Shown here: piece after piece, positions 29,757-41,223 of the stretch
Numbering within the stretch: position 1 is the first letter of the stretch
Layout: each line of letters begins with the position of its first letter
Assembly (NCBI RefSeq): GCF_002284565.1
Contig: NZ_NPKI01000017.1
Location: forward strand, 186,001 to 250,000
Origin: Mesorhizobium mediterraneum
GTDB lineage: Bacteria > Pseudomonadota > Alphaproteobacteria > Rhizobiales > Rhizobiaceae
DNA: 64,000 nucleotides
Direction of reading: 5' to 3'
Made by a program: the position numbers and the translations under genes
Notes under the pieces: model-generated
What the model was told of the DNA's origin: nothing
The model's database searches: none
The model's input: only the letters and a program-made list of their open reading frames with translations

Positions 29757-29822
29757 CAATGCCAAGATTGGGCAATGCCAAGATTGGGCAATGCCAATAT
29801 TGGGGCAATGCCAGTATTCGGG
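29757..29822. repeat. Four 16-17-base tandem repeats upstream of marC
   Basis: CAATGCCAAGATTGGG occurs twice exactly (29757, 29773), followed by CAATGCCAATATTGGGG (29789) and CAATGCCAGTATTCGGG (29806). The array ends 25 bases before the marC start. The core TGCCAAGAT also appears in the repeat array at 28678-28728. It could be a multi-site regulator target or a slippage-prone locus. Confidence 0.85.
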
Positions 29823-29847
29823 CACGGCCCGGCGGGGAGGGTCAGAG

Positions 29848-30477
29848 ATGCCGAGCTTCGACAGCCTGTTCAACGCCTTCGTCACCATTCTCGTGACCAT
29901 CGACCCGCCTGGCCTGGCACCACTCTTCCTCGCGGTGACCCGCGGCATGAACCGCGAGGAGCGCAACCAGGTTTCCGTGCGCGCCTCGATCATCGGCTTC
30001 CTGGTGATGGCGCTGTTCGCAATCGCTGGCGCATCGATCCTGTCGGTGTTCGGCATCACGCTGCCGGCCTTCCGCGTCGCCGGCGGCTTTCTGCTGTTTT
30101 TCATCGCCTTCGAAATGGTGTTCGAGCGCCGGCAGGACCGCAAGGAGAAGATCGGCGATGTCGCCATCACCAAGGATATGATCCACAACATCGCCGCCTT
30201 CCCGCTGGCGATCCCGCTGATCGCCGGTCCGGGCGCGATTTCAGCGACCGTCCTGCTGTCCGGCTCCTTTCCGGGCTTTGGCGCGCAGGCAGCTCTTGTC
30301 GGCATCATCGCGATCTGCCTTGTCATCACCTATCTGGTGTTCGTGCTGGCCGAGCGCATCGACCGCATCCTCGGCCAGACCGGCCGCTCCATCCTGACGC
30401 GGTTGCTCGGCGTCATCCTGGCGGCACTCGCCGTGCAGTTCGTCGCCGACGGCATCAAGGCGCTGATGGCGGCATGA
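29848..30477 (+). CDS. MarC family inner-membrane protein
   Basis: This 209-residue protein has six predicted membrane helices and the family start FNAFVTILVTIDPPGLAPLFLAVT. GGGGAGGG upstream supports the ATG at 29848. MarC/YhgN-type proteins have no agreed function; the old link with multiple antibiotic resistance was not upheld. The tandem repeat array lies just upstream. Its stop overlaps the start of an NTF2-like gene (ATGATG). Confidence 0.85.
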   Translation: MPSFDSLFNAFVTILVTIDPPGLAPLFLAVTRGMNREERNQVSVRASIIGFLVMALFAIAGASILSVFGITLPAFRVAGGFLLFFIAFEMVFERRQDRKEKIGDVAITKDMIHNIAAFPLAIPLIAGPGAISATVLLSGSFPGFGAQAALVGIIAICLVITYLVFVLAERIDRILGQTGRSILTRLLGVILAALAVQFVADGIKALMAA

Positions 30478-30872
30478 TGTCAGATACGGTAACCGACCCC
30501 AAGATCGTCGAGCTGGAACTCGCATTGTTGCGGGCGCCGACCCGCTATGACCCGGATTTTCTTGAAACCGTGCTCGACGACGGCATGATCGAGTTCGGAA
30601 AATCCGGCAATAAATATGGCAAGAGATCGATTCTGGCAGCGCTTCCTGCGTCGAAAGCCGAACCGGCACCGGATGATGAGCTGGAAATGACCGACGTCAG
30701 AACAGTTCAATTGGCGCCTGAGGTGGTGCTTTTGACTTACCGGCTAAGGCCCAAGAAAGAAAAAGCTATTCCATCACTGCGCAGTTCCATATGGAAACGC
30801 ACCGATGGGCACTGGCGATTGGTATTCCACCAGGGAACCCGAGCCGCGTCCGAAGAAACAAACGGTCCCTGA
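30474..30872 (+). CDS. NTF2-like/DUF4440 small protein
   Basis: This 132-residue cytoplasmic protein has ELELALLRAPTRYDPDFLETVL at the N-terminus and SSIWKRTDGHWRLVFHQGT at the C-terminus, the pattern of DUF4440 proteins in the NTF2-like cone fold. The start overlaps the marC stop, so the two genes are translationally coupled. An active-site role cannot be assigned. A second ATG three bases later is an equally good start. Confidence 0.75.
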   Translation: MMSDTVTDPKIVELELALLRAPTRYDPDFLETVLDDGMIEFGKSGNKYGKRSILAALPASKAEPAPDDELEMTDVRTVQLAPEVVLLTYRLRPKKEKAIPSLRSSIWKRTDGHWRLVFHQGTRAASEETNGP

Positions 30873-30926
30873 ACGCGGGATTTGTCATACGGGCTTCGTC
30901 GTCCAACTCGCGGGGGCGACGCTATC

Positions 30927-31376
30927 CTATTTCGCCGTCGTATCAATAACTTCGAAGTCGTGGGTGATCTCGGCGGTCTTGGCTACCATCGCCGAAGCCG
31001 AGCAGTATTTTTCGATCGAAAGGTTGATCGCCCGCCTCACCTTGTCGGGTGAGAGCGCCCGGCCTTTGACGACGAAATGCATATGGATGCGCGTGAATAC
31101 TCTGGGATCGGCCTCCGCCCGGTCGGCGTCAAGTTCAACCACGCAGTCTTCGACCGCCTCCCGCCCCTTTTCGAGAATGTGGACGACATCATAGGCCGAG
31201 CAGCCGCCGGTGCCGAGCAGAACCAGTTCCATCGGGCTCGGCCCCGGCGTCTTGCCGTCCGGCCCGAACGCGGTTCCCAGCACCAGCTTGTGGCCGCTGC
31301 CGGATTCGCCGACGAAAGTGCGCTCCTCAACCCATTTGATCCGCGCTTTCACCTGATACGTCCTTCCACCGCGCAT
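30927..31376 (-). CDS. OsmC family protein
   Basis: This 149-residue protein matches the OsmC/Ohr fold of the YhfA type. PGPSPMELVLLGTGGCSAYDVVHIL holds the first conserved cysteine, and SIEKYCSASAMVAKTAEI holds the second. Such proteins reduce peroxides through the cysteine pair. The ATG at 31376 was used; a GTG one codon earlier is possible. It lies downstream of ssb on the same strand with a hairpin between them. Confidence 0.88.
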   Translation of the reverse strand: MRGGRTYQVKARIKWVEERTFVGESGSGHKLVLGTAFGPDGKTPGPSPMELVLLGTGGCSAYDVVHILEKGREAVEDCVVELDADRAEADPRVFTRIHMHFVVKGRALSPDKVRRAINLSIEKYCSASAMVAKTAEITHDFEVIDTTAK

Positions 31377-31391
31377 CACTCAAATGCACAA

Positions 31392-31424
31392 CGTCCCGAA
31401 AATCCCAGGAGAGATTTCGGGACG
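31392..31424. terminator. Hairpin downstream of ssb
   Basis: CGTCCCGAAA (31392-31401) and TTTCGGGACG (31415-31424) form a perfect 10-bp stem. It lies between the 3' end of ssb (31480) and the start of the OsmC gene. It fits a terminator for ssb, although the T-run is poor, so the OsmC gene may be separately transcribed. Confidence 0.5.
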
Positions 31425-31479
31425 CCAATTCGTGGCCTCAAGTAGCTAGCGTTGTGGCAGAGCCGTTCGCTCCGAGGGA

Positions 31480-32001
31480 TCAGAACGGGATTTCGTCGTC
31501 CAGTTCGCGCGACGAACCGCCGCCACCACCCTTGTTGCCGCCACCGCCGCCGCGATTGAAACTCTCGCCCGGGCCGGACTGCCCGAAATCGGAGCCGCGA
31601 CTGCTGCCGCCACCGGCGTAGCTACCGACCTGACCGCCCTCGCCCTGCCCGCGTGCGTCGAGCATCTGCAGCTCGCCGCGGAATTTCTGCAGCACGATTT
31701 CGGTGGTGTAGCGGTCATTACCAGTCTGGTCCTGCCATTTGCGCGTCTGCAACTGGCCCTCGACATAAACCTTCGCACCCTTCTTCAGATACTGCTCGGC
31801 GACCTTGGCGAGCTGGTCGTTGAAGATGACGACGTTGTGCCACTCGGTCTTTTCCTTGCGCTCGCCGGACGTCTTGTCGCGCCAGCTTTCCGACGTGGCG
31901 ACGCGGATGTTGACGACCGGCTCACCCGAATTCAAACGGCGGATTTCCGGGTCCGCCCCGAGATTGCCCACCAGAATGACCTTGTTGACGCTACCCGCCA
32001 T
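31480..32001 (-). CDS. ssb: Single-stranded DNA-binding protein
   Basis: Ssb coats single-stranded DNA in replication, recombination and repair. The 173-residue protein has the N-terminal OB fold ([50 protein letters not shown]). A Gly/Ser-rich flexible linker and the acidic tip ELDDEIPF follow; the tip recruits partner proteins. A LexA-type SOS box lies 102 bases upstream of the start. Confidence 0.97.
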   Translation of the reverse strand: MAGSVNKVILVGNLGADPEIRRLNSGEPVVNIRVATSESWRDKTSGERKEKTEWHNVVIFNDQLAKVAEQYLKKGAKVYVEGQLQTRKWQDQTGNDRYTTEIVLQKFRGELQMLDARGQGEGGQVGSYAGGGSSRGSDFGQSGPGESFNRGGGGGNKGGGGGSSRELDDEIPF

Positions 32002-32102
32002 GATACTTCTCCGCGCTCATCCGAAACTAATTTTTGTCGCTGCACCTTATAGAGTGTGGGTTCTCTCCGCTTGCTGTGGCTGGCTTTTCCCACAAGGTTT
32101 TT

Positions 32103-32117
32103 GTTCTCTTTTCGTTC
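32103..32117. promoter_or_regulatory. LexA SOS box upstream of ssb
   Basis: GTTCTCTTTTCGTTC matches the alphaproteobacterial LexA consensus GTTC-N7-GTTC exactly. It lies 102 bases upstream of the ssb start (minus strand) and 92 bases before the cupin gene (plus strand). ssb is the likely target, since ssb and uvrA are SOS genes in this class. Confidence 0.8.
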
Positions 32118-32208
32118 TAGAATGGAGGTACTGCGCTGTCAATGGTTGTCAGTAACAAGTAGTGTCTTGGCGTCGAATTTCCACGCCTATGGGATCGAGG
32201 GCGAACCA

Positions 32209-32598
32209 ATGAAGACGGTTGCGCATGACGACCAGCCGCAAGAGGAGTGGCGAGCGGGAGTACAGACTCGCATGCACGTCTCGGCCCGCAACGGCGCAAC
32301 TCAACTTTGCATATTTGAACAGTGGGTCGAACCGGCAGTTGGCGCCCCGACACATTGGCACCCGGTCGAGGAAGTGCTTACTGTGATCGCTGGGAAGGCC
32401 GAGATGTGGATCGATGAAGACCGTGTCGTCTTGACCACCGGACAGTCGCTTGTTGTCTCCGCGCACAGGAAACATGGCTTCCGAAACGTCGGCTCAGAAA
32501 TGCTTCATATACAGGCCGTGCTCGCGTCACCAATTTTCGAGGCGACGTTCAACGGATCCACGGAGACGGTGAGGCGCTGGCTTCCAACGGCCTTGTAA
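32209..32598 (+). CDS. Cupin domain protein
   Basis: This 129-residue single cupin was started at the ATG at 32209, with GAGGG 8 bases upstream. Motif 1 includes PTHWHPVEEVLTVIAGKAEMW and motif 2 HKHGF-like SAHRKHGFRNVG, giving the usual metal-binding histidines and glutamate. It may be an enzyme or a small-ligand sensor. It lies inside the block of plus-strand genes that separates ssb from uvrA. Confidence 0.82.
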   Translation: MKTVAHDDQPQEEWRAGVQTRMHVSARNGATQLCIFEQWVEPAVGAPTHWHPVEEVLTVIAGKAEMWIDEDRVVLTTGQSLVVSAHRKHGFRNVGSEMLHIQAVLASPIFEATFNGSTETVRRWLPTAL

Positions 32599-32661
32599 AA
32601 AACCGCGCCTGCCTAAAAACACGGCTTGCCAAACCAATAAGTGTAGACTTATGCTTCTGCC

Positions 32662-32976
32662 ATGATCGAAGCAGAGATTTTTCGAGCGCTTTCCGACCCG
32701 ACGCGCCGCGCCGTCTACGAACGGCTCGCCGCCGGCGAGATGACCGTATCGGAACTGCGCAGCGGCATGACCGTGTCGCAACCGGCCGTGTCGCAGCATC
32801 TCGCGGTGCTGCGCGGCGCCGGCCTGGTGGTCGAGCGGCGAGCCGGCCGCCACGCCTATTATCGCGCCGATCCGCAAGGGCTTGACCCTCTGCTCGGCTG
32901 GGTCGAGCGCTACCGTGCGTTCTGGCCCGAGCGTATCGAACGGCTCAAGGCGGTTTTGAAGGATATGGATCAATGA
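32662..32976 (+). CDS. ArsR-family transcriptional regulator
   Basis: This 104-residue winged-helix protein has FRALSDPTRRAVYERLAAGE at the N-terminus and the recognition helix SQPAVSQHLAVLR. No cysteine cluster for metal sensing is present, so it is likely a non-metal ArsR repressor of the kind paired with SRPBCC genes. Its stop overlaps the next gene by four bases (ATGA). Together they form the common ArsR-AHSA1 regulator/ligand-binding pair. Confidence 0.9.
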   Translation: MIEAEIFRALSDPTRRAVYERLAAGEMTVSELRSGMTVSQPAVSQHLAVLRGAGLVVERRAGRHAYYRADPQGLDPLLGWVERYRAFWPERIERLKAVLKDMDQ

Positions 32977-33470
32977 CTCCAAAACAGCATTCGGACGCGA
33001 CGGACTCGATCGAGTTCGAGTGCGAGCTTCCAGACCCGCCAGAAAAAGTGTGGCGGGCGCTGACGGTGCCGGACCTGCTCGCGGCCTGGATGATGCCGAA
33101 CGACATCAAGCCCGAGATCGGCAGCCGCTTTGCCTTTGCCAAGCCGGACGCACCGATCGAGTGCGAAGTCCTCGACGCCGAGCCTGAACGCCTGCTGCGC
33201 TACTCCTGGCGGGAGCGGCCGGAGCCTGGCAATGCAGCGGATCCGCTCGCCGGCCCGCTGGATAGCCCAATGGATAGCATTGTCACCTTCACGCTCGACC
33301 GCACCGTGTCGGGCGGCACGCATCTGCGCATCGTCCACGATGGATTTGCGCGGGTAGCTACATCTGCGGTTGCGATGGTGGGCGGCGGTTGCCGGCTTTC
33401 GCTCAACGCACACAGCACCAAACAGACAATTGCCGCAAACACGCCTCGCCTGTTCCTGCGCGCGGCCTGA
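32973..33470 (+). CDS. SRPBCC (AHSA1-like) domain protein
   Basis: This 165-residue protein of the activator-of-Hsp90-ATPase-like/START family has a hydrophobic-ligand cavity fold. SIEFECELPDPPEKVWRALT at the start and LLRYSWRE in the middle are typical. Such proteins usually follow an ArsR gene with which they are co-expressed, as here with a four-base overlap. The ligand is unknown. clpP follows after 21 bases. Confidence 0.8.
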   Translation: MTPKQHSDATDSIEFECELPDPPEKVWRALTVPDLLAAWMMPNDIKPEIGSRFAFAKPDAPIECEVLDAEPERLLRYSWRERPEPGNAADPLAGPLDSPMDSIVTFTLDRTVSGGTHLRIVHDGFARVATSAVAMVGGGCRLSLNAHSTKQTIAANTPRLFLRAA

Positions 33471-33491
33471 GCCACACAACGGAGAAAAGCG

Positions 33492-34097
33492 ATGAGCGGT
33501 TTTGCCAATTTGGTGCCAATGGTGATCGAGCAGTCGAGCCGCGGCGAACGCGCCTTCGACATTTTTTCGCGGCTGCTGCGAGAGCGCATCGTCTTCATCA
33601 ACGGCCCGATCGACGACAATGTGTCGGCACTGGTCTGTGCTCAGCTCCTGTCGCTGGAATCCGACAATCCCGACAAGGAAATATCCCTCTACATCAATTC
33701 GCCGGGCGGCGTGGTGACCAGCGGCTTCGCCATCTACGACACGATGCAGTATATCCGCAGCCCGGTATCCACCGTCTGCATGGGTTTTGCCGCCTCGATG
33801 GCCTCGTTCCTGCTGATGGCGGGCACGCCGGGACGGCGCATCGCGCTGCCCAACACCAGCATCGTGCTGCACCAGCCGCTGGGTGGCTTTCAGGGTCAGG
33901 CTTCCGATATCCAGCGTCACGCCGAAGGCATCCTGCGCACCAAGAAGCGCATGACCGAACTCTATGCGCATCACTGCGGCCGCACTTACGAGGAGGTCGA
34001 ACGCACGCTCGACCGCGATTATTTCATGACCGCCGCGGAGGCAAAGACATGGGGCCTTGTCGATCATGTTTTCGATACGCGCAAACAGGCGGCGTGA
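33492..34097 (+). CDS. clpP: ATP-dependent Clp protease proteolytic subunit (paralogue)
   Basis: This 201-residue ClpP has the catalytic triad intact: Ser in [13 protein letters not shown], His in IVLHQPLGG and Asp in LDRDYFMTA. It forms the tetradecameric peptidase chamber that works with ClpA or ClpX. CGGAGA supports the start. It does not sit beside clpX or tig, the usual place of the housekeeping copy, so it is probably one of the extra rhizobial ClpP paralogues. It follows an ArsR-SRPBCC pair. Confidence 0.93.
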   Translation: MSGFANLVPMVIEQSSRGERAFDIFSRLLRERIVFINGPIDDNVSALVCAQLLSLESDNPDKEISLYINSPGGVVTSGFAIYDTMQYIRSPVSTVCMGFAASMASFLLMAGTPGRRIALPNTSIVLHQPLGGFQGQASDIQRHAEGILRTKKRMTELYAHHCGRTYEEVERTLDRDYFMTAAEAKTWGLVDHVFDTRKQAA

Positions 34098-34218
34098 AGG
34101 GGTAACCGAACACCATGAGAGACAACAGCCAAGCCGTTCGGCAAGTTTGATCGCCACCGGTCTGGCTTCGGGCCATGTGCGGCGATATGGTCGTTCGATG
34201 GTCGATAAAGATTCACGC

Positions 34219-34488
34219 ATGCGTTTGAACAGGCTTGTCGTCGGCATCGCTGCCGCGGCGATGACATCCAGCACGGCGTTCGCCGAAGACAATTCAACGC
34301 CTTCGCACAAAGGCACGCTGCCCGGCGTGGCCGACGACTATCGCATCGCCAAGCCGGCTCCCGAGCCCGACGATGCCGTGCCCGGCAACGGTAACGGCCA
34401 ATTCAAGATCGGCGATACCGATGTCAGGATTTCCGGCAGCTTAACCTTCGATGTCAGCGCCGGCTCGATCAAGCCCTCCCGGCGATAG
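34219..34488 (+). CDS. Small secreted protein of unknown function
   Basis: This 89-residue protein has a signal peptide (MRLNRLVVGIAAAAMTSSTAFA, then EDN). The mature part is small and polar, with KPAPEPDDAVPGNGNGQFKIGD followed by a short beta-rich end (DVRISGSLTFDV). No family was recognised. An ATG seven codons earlier (34198) would move the signal peptide inside, so 34219 is preferred. A clear terminator follows at 34551. Confidence 0.65.
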   Translation: MRLNRLVVGIAAAAMTSSTAFAEDNSTPSHKGTLPGVADDYRIAKPAPEPDDAVPGNGNGQFKIGDTDVRISGSLTFDVSAGSIKPSRR

Positions 34489-34550
34489 GCCATCTGCCTT
34501 CATCGCTGCCACAAGGGCAGCCCGTGCGCTTGCGGTCATCTGAAACGAAT

Positions 34551-34590
34551 AGCCCCGCCGTTGCTTCAGCAAAACGGTCGGGGCTTTCTT
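34551..34590 (+). terminator. Rho-independent terminator after the clpP/secreted-protein genes
   Basis: AGCCCCGCCGTT (34551-34562) pairs with AACGGTCGGGGCT (34573-34585), followed by TTCTT. It is the best intrinsic terminator in the window and closes the plus-strand block that starts with the cupin gene. A perfect 17-base palindrome TTGGATTTAAAATCCAA follows at 34589-34605. Confidence 0.8.
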
Positions 34591-34605
34591 GGATTTAAAA
34601 TCCAA

Positions 34606-35151
34606 CTTGCCGGGAATATACTGCCGGCGTTCGATTTCGGATGCTTCGCGGTGTTCAGCCGCTGATCCGACTAGTGGTCTCTGATTTTTATAAGGATCGA
34701 CAGGTCACGGTTTGTCGGGCGGCGCAAACGCCTGGCCCTGGCACTTATGCCTGCCGCGGCTCCACCGACACGTGGAACCTCAAGGGACTGTCCGGTGGAG
34801 TCATTCCTTCTGCTCTCCTCTTCTGTCCATTGCGACCAGTGTCGTCCGAAGCACATATCGCAAAAGCCTGCGACGTCTAGCAGGCCACCTTGGGGTGGCG
34901 AGGCCATCGAAAGACGGCCGGCTTCGGTGACGTTTGGGAGTCTGACTCTCTGAGGCTGAGACGTCAACAGTTGGATAGCCGATTACAAAAAATGTGATCG
35001 CTTATACGGCAAATCCGAAATCCGCTGCAGTTTTGAGCAGCGCGGCATCGGCCGTGCTGCGTTCGTGAGCTAGCAAACGCGTGGAACTTTAAATCCATCA
35101 TGATACGGCGGTTTGTGAAGCTGGTTTCATGGACGCTTTTGTCAGGAGCGT
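34606..35151. other. Gene-poor stretch between terminator and uvrA SOS box
   Basis: About 550 bases with no convincing coding frame, tRNA or recognisable RNA on either strand. Short open frames lack ribosome sites and family resemblance. The stretch is less GC-rich than the rest, with AT-rich pieces near 34680 and 34985-35005. It may hold the uvrA promoter region or a remnant of whatever separated ssb from uvrA. Confidence 0.5.
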
Positions 35152-35166
35152 GTTCGGTCTTTGTTC
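35152..35166 (+). promoter_or_regulatory. LexA SOS box upstream of uvrA
   Basis: GTTCGGTCTTTGTTC matches GTTC-N7-GTTC exactly and lies 150 bases before the chosen uvrA start. uvrA is a classic SOS gene, and this position is suitable for LexA repression. Confidence 0.8.
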
Positions 35167-35316
35167 TTTGCGCTTGCTCGCCCGCGCGAAAGACGGTTAA
35201 AGGCTTTGGTCGAGAGTTGTGGCGTCTCTCGAAAAGGTGACGAAATTACCTACATAGGGGATGGCCGGGACAACCCGCCATCCCATGAGATTCCAGATCT
35301 GAGGCGGCGACCGGCG

Positions 35317-38238
<2,922 letters not shown>

Positions 38239-38275
38239 ATGAGGACTGGCTGGCGGCGTTTGGAAGAACCTTCAA

Positions 38276-38746
38276 ATGAAGATCAGAAGAGCGCTTGCCG
38301 GTGATCTTGATGCTGTCGTTGAACTGACCACCGCTGCCTACGCGCGCTACACTGCGTTGCTGGGCGCGCCGCCGATCCCGGTGATAGAGAACTATGCGCC
38401 GCGGATCGAACGCGGCGAAGTCTGGTTGCTGGAAAGCGATGATGAGACGGCCGGACTGCTGGTTCTCGAACGGCATGCAGATCACGCAATGATCTTCTCC
38501 GTCGCCGTCGCGCCTGCCTCCCAAGGCAAGGGTTTCGGCATCTCGCTGCTCAATCACGCGGACGAACAGACGCGGCTGCAGGGCTTGCCCGAGGTGCGGC
38601 TCTATACCAACGCTAAGATGGAGCGGAACATCGCGCTCTACAAAGAGTATGGCTTTCACGAAACGGGTCGTCGGCCCAATCCATATCGGCCAGGGTGGAC
38701 GATCGTCGACATGGCGAAGACTGTCGAGACGATCGCTACGGCCTGA
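38276..38746 (+). CDS. GNAT family N-acetyltransferase
   Basis: This 156-residue protein has the acetyl-CoA binding motif A region VAVAPASQGKGFGISLLNHAD and the motif B region TNAKMERNIALYKEYGFHETG. The acceptor cannot be predicted. It begins 37 bases after uvrA on the same strand and may be co-transcribed with it; GGAAG is the likely ribosome site. Confidence 0.88.
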   Translation: MKIRRALAGDLDAVVELTTAAYARYTALLGAPPIPVIENYAPRIERGEVWLLESDDETAGLLVLERHADHAMIFSVAVAPASQGKGFGISLLNHADEQTRLQGLPEVRLYTNAKMERNIALYKEYGFHETGRRPNPYRPGWTIVDMAKTVETIATA

Positions 38747-38772
38747 TCCTTTTCAAACTCGGGAGGACGAAA

Positions 38773-39579
38773 ATGACCCAATCAGGAAAAATCCGCGCCG
38801 GCATGGGCGGCTGGACCTTCGAGCCGTGGGACACGTCCTTCTATCCGGACAAGCTGTCCAAGGCGAAGCAGTTGCACTACGCAACCCGGCAGGTGCCGAG
38901 CATCGAGGTCAACGGCACCTATTATTCAAGCTTCAAGGAGCCGACCTTCGTCAAATGGGCTGGTGAGGCGCCGGATGGCTTCGTCTATTCACTGAAAGGC
39001 AACCGCTTCGTCACCAACCGCCGCGTGCTCGGCGAGGCCGGCGAGTCCATGATGCGCTTCCTGGGGTCGGGCGTCGCCGCACTCGGCGACAAGCTCGGGC
39101 CGATCCTGTGGCAATTCGCGCCAACCAAAAAATTCGACCCGGACGATTTCGAAGCCTTCCTCAAGCTTTTGCCTGAAAAGCAGGACGGCGTGGCCCTGCG
39201 CCATGCGGTGGAGGTGCGCAACGACAGCTTCGTCGTGCCGGAATTCGCCGCCCTGGCGCGCAAATACAAGGCCGCGATCGTCTACGCCGACCACGCCAAA
39301 TATCCTGGGATCGCCGATGTCACCGGCGATTTCATCTATGCCCGGTTGCAGACCGGCAGCGACGACAATCCCGACTGCTACACGCCAAAGGCGCTCGACG
39401 AATGGGCGGCGCGCGCAAAACTCTGGGCGGAAGGCAAGGTGCCGGCCGACCTATCGCGCGCCGATCCGTCGATCGACGCACCGGTAAAGCCGCGCGATGT
39501 GTTCGTCTACTTCATCACCGAAGGCAAGGTCCGTGCGCCGTTCGGCGCCATGGCGCTGATGAAGCGTGTCACAGGCTGA
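38773..39579 (+). CDS. DUF72 family protein
   Basis: This 268-residue protein has the DUF72 (YecE-like, TIM-barrel) start RAGMGGWTFEPWDTSFYP and the conserved SIEVNGTYYSSF and GPILWQFAP segments. The biochemical function of the family is unknown. GGGAGG lies before the ATG at 38773, so the longer upstream frame was rejected. It lies 26 bases after the GNAT gene. Confidence 0.88.
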   Translation: MTQSGKIRAGMGGWTFEPWDTSFYPDKLSKAKQLHYATRQVPSIEVNGTYYSSFKEPTFVKWAGEAPDGFVYSLKGNRFVTNRRVLGEAGESMMRFLGSGVAALGDKLGPILWQFAPTKKFDPDDFEAFLKLLPEKQDGVALRHAVEVRNDSFVVPEFAALARKYKAAIVYADHAKYPGIADVTGDFIYARLQTGSDDNPDCYTPKALDEWAARAKLWAEGKVPADLSRADPSIDAPVKPRDVFVYFITEGKVRAPFGAMALMKRVTG

Positions 39580-39675
39580 CGGCCTGGAATTGTGACATCT
39601 TCATCACCATCGTAACCTTATCGATACCTCCTTGCTGCATGAATCCGCGGAGCTAGGGCAGCCGCGGGTTAGGGC

Positions 39676-40827
39676 ATGTCGCTCGACTACCACTCACTTC
39701 TGCTGGCTGTCGGTTTTTCCGCCGCCTGCCTGAGCCTGACGTTGTTCGGCATCTGGCTGACGGCACGAACGGAAAAGTTCCTGCTAACATGGGCGATCAG
39801 CGCTTTGTTGGTCGTCGGCGATGTTTTTATCTACCAGGACTATATCGAGACGCCCGGACGCATCCTCGGCATTGCGACGTTCGCGCTGCTCCTGGTTGGG
39901 TTCTCGACCATGCTGGGTGCCGCCTACCAGTTCAGGTCAGGCCGATCGCCGATCCCGCTGACGGTTCTCGGCAGCTGCATCTCGCTTGCCCTGGCGCTGC
40001 CGCCGATGGCGCTCGGATATGACGGGCTCGGCTTCATGTTCGAAAATCTCCTTGCCGCCCTGCTTCTGTTTGCAACGGCCTATCAGTACTGGATCGGGCG
40101 CGCCGAAGCCCCAGTCCCGATCATCGGCCTCTCCGTGCTCTACTCGACCACCGGCGTTTCCTTTGTGCTGTGTGCCGTGGCTCTTGCGTGGGATGGGAAG
40201 CTTGTCCTCGGACATGCGCCGAGCAACTGGGCCGAGGATCTGAGCCTCGTCATCGTCATCGCCAGCATGACTGGCATCGGTGCCCTTTCGCTGGCGCTCA
40301 ACCAGGGCCGCCTGGCCCGACATCACCGTCTGGATGCGCTGACCGATCCGCTGACCGGCCTGCTCAATCGCCGCGCTCTGTTCGACCTCAACGGCGGCGC
40401 CCCGATCGGGGCTTTCACGGCGGTGGTCGTGTTCGACCTCGACGGCTTCAAGGCCATCAATGACGAATTCGGCCACGCCACGGGCGATCAGGTGCTGAAG
40501 GTGTTCGCCAAGGAACTCGTCGAGAACCTTCGCCCGACCGATGTCGCCGCGCGCATGGGCGGAGAGGAATTCGCGCTGGTTCTGAAGCGCACCCTGCCCG
40601 AAGCGGTGGAGTTCACCGCCGAGCGTATACGCACCGCCTTCGCCGCGCGTGTCATCGAGACCGAAACCCGTCACCTGACATGTACGGTCAGCGCCGGATA
40701 CGCTTTCGGCAGCAATGACGGCATGAGCTTCGACAAGGTGCTCAGCGCCGCCGACAAGGCGCTCTATGCTGCTAAGCGCGGCGGTCGCAACCGCGTCGAG
40801 GCTTCGACATTCCGACGCGCGAGCTAG
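39676..40827 (+). CDS. Membrane-bound diguanylate cyclase
   Basis: This 383-residue protein has six or so N-terminal membrane helices (residues about 5-215) and a C-terminal GGDEF domain. The active site is GGEEF, and the inhibitory c-di-GMP site RxxD (RPTD) lies five residues before it, so it should be an active, product-inhibited cyclase. DALTDPLTGLLNRRAL is the usual domain entry. It makes the second messenger c-di-GMP, which favours sessile growth. The signal sensed by the membrane part is unknown. Confidence 0.92.
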   Translation: MSLDYHSLLLAVGFSAACLSLTLFGIWLTARTEKFLLTWAISALLVVGDVFIYQDYIETPGRILGIATFALLLVGFSTMLGAAYQFRSGRSPIPLTVLGSCISLALALPPMALGYDGLGFMFENLLAALLLFATAYQYWIGRAEAPVPIIGLSVLYSTTGVSFVLCAVALAWDGKLVLGHAPSNWAEDLSLVIVIASMTGIGALSLALNQGRLARHHRLDALTDPLTGLLNRRALFDLNGGAPIGAFTAVVVFDLDGFKAINDEFGHATGDQVLKVFAKELVENLRPTDVAARMGGEEFALVLKRTLPEAVEFTAERIRTAFAARVIETETRHLTCTVSAGYAFGSNDGMSFDKVLSAADKALYAAKRGGRNRVEASTFRRAS

Positions 40828-40865
40828 CCGCTTGGCGGCACGGGCAGCCGCCCCTCCGCCAGCTC

Positions 40866-41042
40866 TTATGCCGCCATGACGACCTCGTTGTAGGCATCGA
40901 GATCGACGTAAAAGACCTTGGTGATCTCCGCAATCAGCTCGTCGTGATCATATCCCTGCGATTTCAGAATGTTGATGGCGGTCATGATGTCAACGCGCTC
41001 GGTGAGCCGTCGTTTCTGGTAGTCCTCGACATAACGTTCCAT
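40866..41042 (-). CDS. Small conserved-looking protein
   Basis: A 58-residue protein starting at the ATG at 41042 (MERYVEDYQKRRLTERVDIM), highly charged and mainly helical, ending DLDAYNEVVMAA. No domain could be named, but the composition and helical pattern look coding, and similar small proteins are common in rhizobia. The frame is open 34 codons further 5' without support. It converges on the diguanylate cyclase gene. Confidence 0.6.
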   Translation of the reverse strand: MERYVEDYQKRRLTERVDIMTAINILKSQGYDHDELIAEITKVFYVDLDAYNEVVMAA

Positions 41043-41223
41043 CGGCTGTCCCGGGCCCAAGTGCCCCAAAATGCATTGAACAACGATCAGATCGCAGGAA
41101 GAGGGTTGCTCGCATGGAACATGCCAGCTGAGCCCGCGCCTCACCTTGATCTGTCAACGAGACTGATACGGAAAGCGGCCGACTCAACAAGGCCAAGTAA
41201 AGCCTAGCATGCAATCTTCGGCG

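Noticed and set aside
29757..29822. Possible short CRISPR array
   Set aside because: The 16-17-base units are directly adjacent with no spacers, and no cas genes are present; it is a simple tandem repeat.
34671..34967. Minus-strand 98-codon frame in the gap before uvrA
   Set aside because: No ribosome site or recognisable domain; composition is not convincing.
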